Source: Numida meleagris (lineage: Eukaryota; Chordata; Aves; Galliformes; Numididae). From it: DNA of 64,000 bases. Positions 48,188 to 58,695 of this stretch are shown in pieces. The DNA lies in contig NC_034414.1 of NCBI RefSeq assembly GCF_002078875.1, positions 27,128,637 to 27,192,636 of the forward strand. The letters are read 5' to 3'. Under the pieces are notes generated by a model. It saw nothing but the letters and a program-made list of their open reading frames with translations, was not told where the DNA came from and made no database searches. A program made the position numbers and the translations under genes. Position 1 is the stretch's first letter, and every line of letters starts with the position of its first letter.

Positions 48188-49230
48188 GTAACATATGTCA
48201 GAAGTCTGCTTTGAAAATCACAATGAAGTCCTTGTGGAAAAGAGGTTCAGAAAGTTGACCAGGACCATGCAGGGTTAAGGAAGCAGTAGCAAAGGAAAAG
48301 CAGGCATCACTAGGAAGAAAGCAAATGAGTAGACTTTGAGGGCTAGTGTGATCTGAGATGTCCTCTGCAATCTTGTCTGATCTGTCCTTCATCTCCCCAC
48401 ACACGGCTCTTCTGCAGGTCGTGGGTACCTTTGGATGTCCCAGATGGCACTGGACACCTCAGTTCAGGCAGCTGGGTTGAGCTCCTGTGAACAGTGACTT
48501 TAGACTTCCTAAGAAGTCAAGGTCCCAGAGAGAAAACGCCAGATGAGAATATCCTCTCTGGAATTGCTGAGTCTGTTGTCAGGAGATTGGATTTGGAGGA
48601 AAAACCTTCATTTTCTGACCTGTCTGTGCCCTGTAAAGGGGTAAGGGTTTTACAGTCTATATTACATTCAGTGTGCAGTTATGTCCTCTGATGAGGATTC
48701 AGTCTGAATTTACTACTACTGGTTATAGTTTGCCACTTGGTTTTAGAGCTGAAGGATTAGTCCCTTAACATTACTGATTCTCTGACTTAAATCTGCAGAG
48801 AGCAGTAGAAATGGAGAAGGAGACATCTGAGTGCAAAGGCTGTAGTTTACATGAGGGGTGAGACAAGAATAATTACAATCAATCCTACCTGCAGCAGCTA
48901 AATATTTGTAACTTTGACAAATAGGAGGTAAGGAGGGGAAAATTTTGAAATGGTGCCAATAATTAGGTAAAGGCTGCTTTTTGACTGGGAGGTGGTGTAT
49001 TGGATGTGTCAAAATATAAAACACCTGTATCAGAAATGCACATCCCAGCTGTTTTTTAACTTGTATAAAGAGCCTACGTGCATGACATCAAGGGCAACAA
49101 AGCTGGCTCCAGACACGTATAGGCAATTCCAATGTCAGAAGTAGCTGATATCCTTCCTATTCAAGGCAATCTTGACATAAACTCTGAGTATCTGGATTTG
49201 GTGTCGTAAGAAGGATTTCTTCATTTGCAG
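48188..49230 (+). other. DPF3: DPF3 last intron (1,043 bp)
   Basis: A phase-1 intron from gtaaca to tcatttgcag. It contains no recognisable repeat or gene. The in-frame extension of the previous exon would run into a stop soon after the donor (the frame of the 47998-48258 ORF), so intron retention would also truncate PHD2. Confidence 0.92.
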
Positions 49231-49301
49231 GGAGTTGGAGTTGTCATTTGTGCCGGGAGCTGCTCAGAGAGAGAGCATCAGCTTTTGGCTTCCAGGCCTG
49301 A
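49231..49301 (+). CDS. DPF3: DPF3b terminal coding exon (end of PHD2 and stop)
   Basis: The acceptor is tcatttgcag. The first two bases complete Gly (g|gg). The exon reads SWSCHLCRELLRERASAFGF, then QA and TGA at 49299-49301. It supplies the last zinc pair of PHD2 (CHLC) and the short helix and C-terminus typical of DPF3 (DPF2 ends differently). With the four preceding constitutive exons, the C2H2 to PHD1-PHD2 reading frame is intact with no stop. In other d4 proteins the final Gly-Ser-Trp-Ser-Cys motif is nearly invariant. The rest of the exon is 3' UTR of unknown length. A different frame stays open across this exon to 49836 (see findings). Confidence 0.98.
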
Positions 49302-52300
49302 GGAGCTCCAGCAATCAAGAAACACTTTGCTCCTGTTGTTGTCATACCAGCACACAATTCCCATCCAGAACACAAAGACACAACCCACTTCAAAACGAAT
49401 GAACACTCAAGTACAGGAAGAGGTATCTGTGGTATTCACTGTCACTGATGCAGGCTCTACTAGAAGGATCACATACTTTCCTGATGCTCTGGATGAAATC
49501 TCTTCACTGCTATGCATGGTTGCTGCTTACCGTTACGGGCTCACATGCATTATAGAAGGGGGAGGGTTGTTATATCGACATGGAGAAGTCAATTTTGTGT
49601 GGCCTTGTGCTTTCTGTTTAGTTTTCTTCCGAAGGAGAAATAGTAAGAAATCTCCCAAGGATTTGTTGGTGAGTGCTTTGGTGGGAAGCAGCACCAGTTG
49701 TTACCGCCCAAAGGTTTGCCTGGAAGTCTCTTTACTGCAACTGCTCTGTATTCTTAGGGTGGCTTTGTGTTGCGTTCCCACGTTGCGAACAATGTGTTGT
49801 CAGAGAGAAGCACTGATCAAAATTTGGGGGGAGTGACACTTTCTCTCTTGGATCAAATGCTTTGATTTGGCAGATCTTCAGACATCTGGTTTTAGTATTT
49901 CTGAAGGAAGAGCACTGCCAGTGTGAACATACACAGATGCTTAAATGCTGTGTTTGGTATTTTTGAATATTCGGGCACACCGTCCCAATCCAGTGCTATC
50001 ACGCAGTTCAGACGCATCATTTTATTTTTACTGAAAAAAGTTGTGAGTGGTTCTGGATGTAACTGGCTTGCTGTCCGGCTCAGAAAACGGAATGAAAGAA
50101 AACTGTCATTTCACGTTGATCGTAGAAAATAGAGGTTCCAGTTTTCTGAGCAATCTAAAGTAAGCCAAAAATAGGAACAACATTGGCATAGGGTCACATG
50201 AAGCACTTTTGATGATTTTTTTTTCAAATTTCTGAACTAAAATATTCTGCAATTGAAAGCTGAAATTTTATTTTGGGAATTGCCCAATCAGAACTTCCAG
50301 CATTTCCAGGGTTGTACTATTTTTTATCAAAATAATTATCAAGATTTGTTGAATTTTCAAGTCATTTTGCCCCCAAATTCTCTATTTTGCATTTGTGGCA
50401 GAAGCCTTCTCAAGCTCCAGTGAAAGGAATCATTTACTTGAAACTAATATGAAAAGAAGGATTTTCATAGTTATTTTAAAACTTCAATAGGAATAGTTGT
50501 ACTTTGTGCAAACAAACCTCATGTGAAATGGGGAAACACTAAGCAAGAGCATCGATTGAAAAAATGTTTTCACAGTTGAGTCCCTTTGATTAACTTACGA
50601 CATCACTAGGAGGACAAGTGAGTACATTAAAACATTTTTACCAGATGCATCTTTTAAGGTTAAAAACATGCAACTCCCCAAACAGCCAAGTAGCCCAGAA
50701 TGACCATTTTCTTGGGTGTGATTTATATTTCCTTCTATGCATAGATTTAAGTAGGATTAAGATATAAATTTATGAGAGTCCCAAGCGACACGTGATTTGA
50801 GTTGCCTGTACAAGTAGGTAAGAACACTGAAGGTTATATTTGGGATATTTATTCTGGTTGAAACTTTTCTGCAAAATGAAATGTCCCTGAAAGGACACTG
50901 TGAAAGAGTAGCAGTGAACTAATTTTTCTTTTTTCTCCTGATAATTACACTTAGTTAGAATGAACTATGCTGACCTAATGCACTATTCCTCATTATTTAG
51001 ATAGTTTGTTCATCTTTAGTGTTTTGTTCAGCTAACAGTAGTTGTGTCAGCTGTTGGATTCTCCCACGTGCTCTCACAGCGTTGTCTCAGAATGCAGTGG
51101 GAGTGCTTTAAACTGTAGAAAAGGGGTTTAGGATGTGTTTATCCTAGTTGTATTGGACCAAATTCCTCCAGGAGTGGCCACAATGGCTACCTGTGACATT
51201 CATTGAATACATTAACTTTCTGTGTGACAGTCCCGGGCAAGCCAAGAGTATCAAGAAATTTGAGCATCAGGTGCAGGACCTACCAGCATGAGGTGTCTGG
51301 TACCTCTCTGGACAAAGCTCTAGAAAAAATGTCAAACAAAGCTTCTTCCTCCCAGTCCAACGGACTGCCCACCCCTGTGGTCCCATTCTCACTGCTGAGC
51401 TGCTGTCACCCAGTTTGATGGGTGGACGTGGGGACATGTCCTGCTGGTAGTCCGTGATCCTGGTTGCAGGGCAGCATGGAGTGAGCCACCCTGAGGGGAT
51501 CTACCCTGAGCCTGGGCAGCTCCTCTGCATGAGCTTTGGCACCCATCTGCTCTGCTGATCTGACACTTTGGGACCACTGCACGGTTCGTGCTGCTGCTCT
51601 GACTAGGAGGGCAAGTATGTGCTCGGCAGGGATGCTGCTTGACTGTATCATATAAAGTGAGTGTTTCGGTTCGAGAGACAGGAGCTGGGAGTGTGAGTGC
51701 TGGAAGGAAATTCTGTGATGGAGCTGATGATGGGAGCAGCAGAGTGGCTGCTGGTGTTCAAGTTGGTGCTCAGCTGCCTGAGTGACTGGGCTTAGTGAGC
51801 TCCATTATAATGAGTTGTTGCCTTCACATTTGCTGGTATTTGTGTTGACCTTGGGATGGAAAAAAAATACATATAGCTTCAGCCTTTGTTCAGGCATACA
51901 GCGGTGGCTTTATGTCTAAGCACCCAGTGATCCTTTGTGAGCTGGTGGTGGGAGCAACTGGTGCAGAAAGTCAGTGTTCTGTCCCTGAGATGGAGACGCT
52001 AACTGATGAGCTGTGCTTTTTATGCACGCCTGCTCTCCTGTTTTGCCATTTTGATCCATACCATGGACCATTTTTTTCTCCCACACCACGGTGAATGCTG
52101 TCTTTCATGTTTGTAAGTATCTCTCTGTGGCATTGCTGAAGTTTCACCTCTAACGAGGTATGATGGAAGGATGGATTGCTAGATCTTCTGCAGCAAAATA
52201 TTGTCGGAGCTCAGTGAAAGAGGGAACTTATCCATGGTGATCTCTTCAGCTCCATGCTATAACATAGCTGGGCAGCCCCAAGTAACTCTCAGCGGCAAAT

Positions 52301-53221
52301 GATATGCCAGCTGTCCCAGGCTGAGGATATCCTCCAGCTGCAAGCTCCCTACTTTTTGAGCTCCCTCCTAGAAAAGAGGCTGGTACATTCCTCCCAGGGA
52401 TGTTGTTGGCATGCATTCAGAACTGTACATCTTGGTGCACTTCAGAAATACTAATCAAGCTCCCAAGTGTTTGATGCTGTACCTGCTTTACCAAGATGCG
52501 GGGAGGTGATGGCACAATCAAGAAGTTCAGAACTTCAGAGAACCACTTCCCTGCCATCAGAGTACCGCTGGGACACCCTTCCTATATGGCCATTGGAGTG
52601 AGCTGCTTTGGCAAAACCAGGCACATCCTGAACTAGCATGTGACTGATGTGGTGTGGGCAGCAAGTAGTCTGAGGATCCTGGCTCCATGAGCTTCTCTTT
52701 CTTCTTGAGGCAGCACATGCAACACTGCCCATGGAGCAATGCTTGTTGTTGAAAGTGGCAGAGTGTGGTGAGCGTTTCATGGGCAGGTGGTTCCCATCAG
52801 CTTTATAAAATGAACTAATTCATTAGGTAAATGTTTGTGGTGCAGTGGGAAGGGCAGCAAGGGGACATTTCATCTGAGAGATAACAAAGCCAAGTGGGCA
52901 GGGAAAGCTGCTAGACAAAGACATGTTGGGTTTCCATTTAATCAGGCAGTCTGAACTGAGACAAAATTCAAGATGCTGTGCTCCTTATCCACTCTGGAGA
53001 CAGCTGGAATTTCTCTTTTTTGCTTGTTTGGTTTTTAATCAGTGATGGACTTGGTAAATCATCCCTGTACCTGCTCTCCTGCATGGTGGGATTCACACTT
53101 CGTGTGGGAGCTTGTTGCCAGCCCATGAGGTGATCAAATTCTGACATGTTTTAAAGCTCTGTGTAGGCAAGGCAAGCTCTATATTAGCACAAATCAGGAC
53201 AGAGGGAGGTAGATTCTGCAT
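49302..53221 (+). other. DPF3: DPF3b 3' UTR (proximal part, end undetermined)
   Basis: Sequence after the DPF3b stop. No clear AATAAA lies in the first 5 kb; the first two are at 54703-54708 and 54785-54790. Either the UTR is long or a non-canonical signal is used (an ATTAAA occurs near 50626). The early part, 49302-49836, is open in one frame. There are no recognisable repeats and no other gene. Confidence 0.55.
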
Positions 53222-53390
53222 CCCTCAAAATCTTCAAATCAAGACTGGGACCGTTCCCAAGAGATGTATTTTGATTAAATACAATTTTAGTTAAACACAG
53301 GAATGTCAGACTGAAGAAATTTTGTGCTGTGGAGGAAGCTAGACTAGATGATGTAATTGTTCTTCCTGTCCTTATAAAAACTCATGTTTA
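53222..53390 (+). repeat. Ancient CR1-type LINE fragment (3' end)
   Basis: A diverged copy of an old amniote CR1 tail. The tell-tale parts are aatcttcaaatcaagactgg, ccgttcccaagagatgtatt, cacaggaatgtcagactg and gaggaagctagactagatga followed by a cttcctgtcctta block. It is much more eroded than the avian CR1 copies in the DPF3 introns. Orientation is +. Confidence 0.7.
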
Positions 53391-56300
53391 CTGGTCAAGG
53401 GGATGTATTTAAATCAAGATGTCTCTGGATAACAGACTTAAAATATGTTAGTTTAGCATATTCATGAAATCCTTCTCATTTTAACCCATTTTGGGTGACC
53501 TAAAAAAGGTCACTTACAGAAAATCACCTTGATGGTTGCAGTAAATAGTGCATTATGTCTGTCGTGCCCACAATGGCACTGCATTGGTGCCAGCTACGTC
53601 AGGCTTTTCCAGGGAATGAGCAATTCAGACTGCATTGTGTGAAACTGTTGCTTCGTTCTGGCTTTCCCCCATAGCTATGTATGCAGGACTGCCCTATGTG
53701 TGCCCGTGGTGGCAGGGAGAGGAGCTGCTGTGGGGCTGCGGTGGTGGCTCTGAAGCCAGCAGGCAGAGAAATGGTCACCATCTTTGGATTGAATCTGCAG
53801 CATCTGAGTAAAAGCATACTTTAGGCCAGCCCTTGAGCTAGGAAAGCCACTGCTAAGTGTGTTCTGAAGCTGACGTTACTCTAAATAACTTTGAAATTGT
53901 TATTCCTCACCTTTCTTTAAAAGGGGCTCAGTAAATTCTGACCCAAAGGAAGAGCCTCCTGCACCGTTTTGCACTGCGGGGCTGGTGCATGTTCCACACA
54001 CCTTGACACACGTGGTCTGTCAGGAGTCACTGGGGAATGGGGAGAGCATGGGGACAGAAAGGAATATGAATTAAGCTTGTTACTGCTGGAGGGGTCATAT
54101 GCATTGTGCACAAGGAAATTCCAGGTAGGGCTGGATGTGACTTTTCTGTGTAGTATAAATTTATTTTAAAAAAAAATTGCTTTTGAGGGAACCACAGTTA
54201 TTCACATATCCAAGTGTAATCTGACATATCATTTCATACAAAAGAAGGGGGAAATATCAGAAAAGTTGAAACTGCTTCAGACTGATGGTGACCAGCAGGT
54301 AGGGCTGTCACTGGTGTGGACCTGGTGTCTCTAGGTGGAGTTGGGAAGTGTGGGGCTTGTTTCCATGGAGAAAAGGGTTTGCAGCTCTCCTCTGGGTGGA
54401 GGAGCGGCGCCGATAGTCCTGCCCCCTGTCTGCACCTCTGGACAGGTTGGGGAGTCCCACATTCACCCACATCAAAGTGCTCAGCAGAGTGTTTGCAGGA
54501 ATGGCAAACAACAGCAGCCACTCTGCGGGGACATGGAGAGGAGGGACTTGGTGGGGTTTACTCCTTTCTTTCATAAATGTCAGCAGAACATCAGGTGTTT
54601 TGCTGATGGGGAATTAAGCCAATAGCTTATTAATGTTTGCAATACATTTCTGCCACACCGGGTGAAAATGCAAAGTATTATGGCATTCATCTGTGCATTT
54701 AGAATAAATATTGTTACTGTTGTTCTGAAATGAGGAAACTATAATTTCCAGACCAGCTTACCCCCTGTGCATGCATAAGTTAACAATAAAGCCCTTCATG
54801 CTGATTTTCAGGTACTGATATTTTCTTTTCAGACCACAGATTTCACTTCCACAGTGCATCAGGAAACATCCCCGCTCTCCCCATTTCTCAGGAGCCAGGG
54901 CAAGGGAAAGGCAGTTTTGAGTCTTCATATTCTGAGTGATAAAGTACAAGAAGTCCATTTCATGGTCATCTCTCCACATCTTGAAGGAATGGCATGGTTG
55001 GCTGGGAGAGAGCTCCTTTCTTTGGCACCCTGGAAGAGTCTTTGCTAGCATGTCTCACCTGTGCATGAGATATCTTAGTCTGGGGTTTTGTCCTCTGGGA
55101 AAGGACTCTTCCTGCTGTTGCCATGTCAATCTTGGAAAGTGCTAATTCCCGTCAAAGAACCATGTGCTTACAATCCTGAAAATCAGGATAAGAATTTCCT
55201 TAAATTCCTCAGGATTTTAAAAGGATGCATGCCAGGAAAGCAGACCACCACCACTACCATTTCAAGAACTGTGCTGGAGCACGTGTGTCAGGTCACAGCC
55301 CAGGTGCCAGGTAAGAGCTGCGTTTTGATGTCCACTATGCACCGGCAGCGCAGACTTTGTCAGCAACATTAATTGGAAAGTAGCTGCTCAAAATGAAAGG
55401 AAAAGATGTGGATGTCGTGCCCGAGATACCCTTCCTTCCTAGACTTCTTAGGAATATAACACAAGGGAAGTGCCCCTGCATCCTTATGGGAAGGCTATAG
55501 TAAGTATATGAGGAATTTCCATGTTCTCTCCTTTAACCTTCATTATGGAATGTCCTTCGTTGCTCATCCTAGTATTTTTCTTCTCCTAAATATATTCCTG
55601 GATTTCAGAGAAAGTGTGTACCAAAGCTGATCTGAAGGGTCTAGAGTGACTCAGAAATAGAGAGAGGTTCAGGCTGAACCACCAACTTTCACCTCTCCCT
55701 TTAGAAGTGTTCAGCAAACCCTTGATCATTGCAGGGAATCAAACTCACATGCTGACTGAATCCCAATTCTGCATTAAGGTCACACAATCATTCTTTTAGA
55801 CTCTTTTGTAGTCATAAAATGTTCTTTAAAAATGCAGGAAGAAATGTTCCATCTTTACCTTGATGGCATTGACTTTTTGTGCTGCAGCAGAGATCAACAG
55901 CCCTCCCTCCAGTTTACTCTGACTTTCTTCCAGCACCGTAGCCTGGGTCAGCAGTAATGGGGACAGGTCCAGGAATAATCTGTCTCATTGAATTCTGGAT
56001 GTAAGGAAGGCTCAAAAGCATTTAAGTAAATTGTCATCTGCGCTGATAGTCAGATCACCTAAGAATCAGAAGTTTCTGTACGTGTTAAACTATTACTTCA
56101 CCTGTTCCTTATCTGCCATTTCAGACACCTTTTTTCACTAGAAGTGGTTGCAAAGAAAAACATCAACGAGAATTGGGTGAATTAGGATCTTTGCTGTTGA
56201 ATTTCTATTTGACAGTGGGACAGCATTATTAATCATAAGGAGGGAAAGGAGGAGGATAAATCTGTGACATCGTAATGCATCTCTCAGATAAAACTATATT

Positions 56301-57267
56301 ATCAGCTTTTATGCACTTCTGAAATGATGAAGAAATGATCTCAAAATAGTGCCAACCGCATGAATACATTGGTAGAGCCTTGCTGTGTGGTGCTATAGTA
56401 TTTAATTTTAATTAGAAGGAGATTTTAAGTTGTACGTGTATATATTTGTGCACCATACGTATGCTATTTACTGTAAATGTGGCTCACCTACCAGGAATTT
56501 ATCCAAAGTCCTATAACAGGTGTCACTGGCCTTGAAAGAGAAGAAGGAGAAGGGAGAAATGCCAAAGGTGTGTCAGCATTCTAACAAAATAAGGCAAAAA
56601 TTACCCCTTACAGTACAATCACTGTCATATTTGGACCATGATTTATTGACACATGAAAAAGTACAAATTCACTAAAAGACAGACCAGCTTCTCAGCTGCT
56701 CTCAGTCAACATTCTCTGATTGACTTCAAGCCTAGAGGCTGGCTGGGTGTCTTCAGAAGGCTCAGCCTAAGTAGTACAAGTCGTTAGTCTTTATTTAAAA
56801 ATGTGTAGTTCTTACTAGCCAAGTACACCCACACAAGAAAATAGGTGTTTCAGCCCCAGATGAGTCTGGTCTGTTTACTGTTGGTGCTGATTCAGTCTGG
56901 TTCTGGTGATGCCATGTCATAGACTTCAAAGCAAAGTGAGACATCTCAGCAGACATTATGCAGCAGTCAGCAACCAGCCTAAATTTCTCCCTGACTCCAT
57001 GGAGTTTGGACTTGATTGTTCAGTTTCCAGTATACTACATTTTGAATATCTGTAAACAACTCCTTCCTGCAGTACATGATTTTCTACAGCAACAGACCTC
57101 ATTTCACTCAGCTCTGAGCTCACCTCCCTGCCCCATTTCTAATCTGTTCCAGCCTTTTTGATTTCTCTGTCTCCTCACATGGAAATCTTCTCCAGCTCAT
57201 GTTGTTAGCATCTGCCCCTGGAGCCGGTCCTCTTCAGCTCTGTTTGCTCTGAGGCTGAAGGGGAGTT
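53391..57267. other. 3' UTR or intergenic sequence, no gene recognised
   Basis: AATAAA hexamers at 54703-54708 and 54785-54790 are possible DPF3b poly(A) signals. The 54.3-54.6 kb part is G+C-richer and open in several frames on both strands, without recognisable protein similarity. I found no minus-strand exons of RGS6, which lies tail-to-tail with DPF3 in mammals. Confidence 0.5.
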
Positions 57268-57311
57268 GGCACGACTGGGGTATGCCATAGATTTACCAAG
57301 TGGGACATAAC
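57268..57311 (+). repeat. Diverged 44-bp duplicated block, copy 1
   Basis: The core shared with 58652-58695 includes tatgccatagatt and gtgggacat. The two copies are about 1.38 kb apart and differ at roughly seven positions, all transitions. No known repeat family is recognised. Confidence 0.75.
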
Positions 57312-58651
57312 CTCCTACGTGCAACTTCCCACCTGTCTGTATATCCCAGCACAGTCCTTGCTTTTAGCCACTCCATGCGCGCTCCTGTAGCACCTTTGTG
57401 GCCACTGCAGGTCTGGAGGGAGCTTGTTTGGCAGCTGTGGGAGCCACGTGGCCTCACTGCCAGCACACGTGCCCGCCTTCCCTGCTGCTCCAGCTGGGGA
57501 CACGGTCAGGCTGCTGGCGCATGAGATCACATCCAGCACGGCTACTCCCTGGAAGCCAAAGTGTTGCTTAGTAACCCACTCATGGAAGTACCAGAAGCAT
57601 TTTTCAATCTGTCACGTTGGTGAAAAACACTGGCTTCTTGATTTAGAGGCATTCTGCTGTGTGTAGCAGGGCTGTGCTCCATTACCTTGCATCCAGTGCT
57701 ATCTGCAAAGAGGGAACAAACCTCTCCGTCATGGAGGGGCTGGGAGAAAAAAGCCACCGAAAGGATTTGCCCAGCATTGCGTGTGAAGCCTTTAGTCAGT
57801 TCTCCTGACATCCAGACCTCATCTTAACTCCCTTCCTGGGGGAGATACTTCCTCCTTATGGAAGTGCACTCCAGGGTCCTATAGCAATTGGCCAAACAGG
57901 ACCCTGCAGCGCCTTCATCTATTATGAGACATTACTGCAATAAAACATGGTGTGTCATACAGAAACTGGATGAGGTATTGCAATATTTATGTTGTAAGCC
58001 TCAGTGTCACGGACAATTGCTACAGAATAATGTATGTCTTTTTTTAATGCGGTAGAGTCATAGCAGCTTCACAAGAGCACGCGGAGCACAAACCACCTGG
58101 GATTACATGGTTTCCTCAGTTATTTTCAAATTATTGTGTTATCGAGAATTAAATGAAAAACATCCTCTCATTTAAAAATAGACTGTTAAGGGCTTTTAGG
58201 TTACTTCCCTTCTTTTATGATTAATTCAATTTGGGGGCAAAACATCCAAGAACTGTGTTCTGACTTGAGAGACTTGCTCCTTTTTCTGGCACTGGTTCAT
58301 CCTTAAAAATGGCTTCAAGAAATAACTGGAGGGCTTTTTTTTGCGGTACCTTATTGATTTTTGCTATCGAATCTCCTCAGGTAAAAGGTATTTATAGAAT
58401 GTCTAGCTTTGAGCTCTGGTGTCCAGCTGGGCTCTTCCCATCCTGCTTCTTGTCACAATGAGTGGAGTCATGGTCTGTATCAGGATGCTGTATGACCCAT
58501 TTCTATCCTGTGTCCCTGAAAGTCCTCTGCAAAAACTGAAGGTATTTTAGGAAGGTCATTGGAGGTCCAGAGTGACCTGAAGATCGGGTTGTCCAACAAG
58601 TGTTCCTGAGAGATTCTTTCAGTCTTCAGGGACTCTCTTACCCATGACCAT
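57312..58651. other. Spacer between duplicated blocks, no gene recognised
   Basis: A G+C-richer part (57340-57560) is followed by A+T-rich sequence with an AATAAA at 57939-57944 and a MEF2-type box at 58172-58181. The open frames at 57300-57666 have no known similarity. Confidence 0.5.
58172..58181 (+). promoter_or_regulatory. Candidate MEF2 site
   Basis: ttaaaaatag matches the MEF2 consensus YTAWWWWTAR at all ten positions. DPF3 is a heart and muscle gene reported to be under Mef2a control, which makes the site worth noting. A single match in A+T-rich DNA is weak evidence. Confidence 0.25.
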
Positions 58652-58695
58652 GGCACAACTGGGATATGCCATAGATTCGCCAGGTGGGACATGAC
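58652..58695 (+). repeat. Diverged 44-bp duplicated block, copy 2
   Basis: The direct-repeat partner of 57268-57311, beginning ggcacaactggga and sharing tatgccatagatt and gtgggacat. The flanks do not match, which limits the duplication to about 44 bases. Confidence 0.75.

Noticed and set aside
54234..54625. Several overlapping ORFs of 86-96 codons on both strands
   Set aside because: They reflect locally higher G+C with fewer stops. No domain, splice structure or family resemblance supports a gene.
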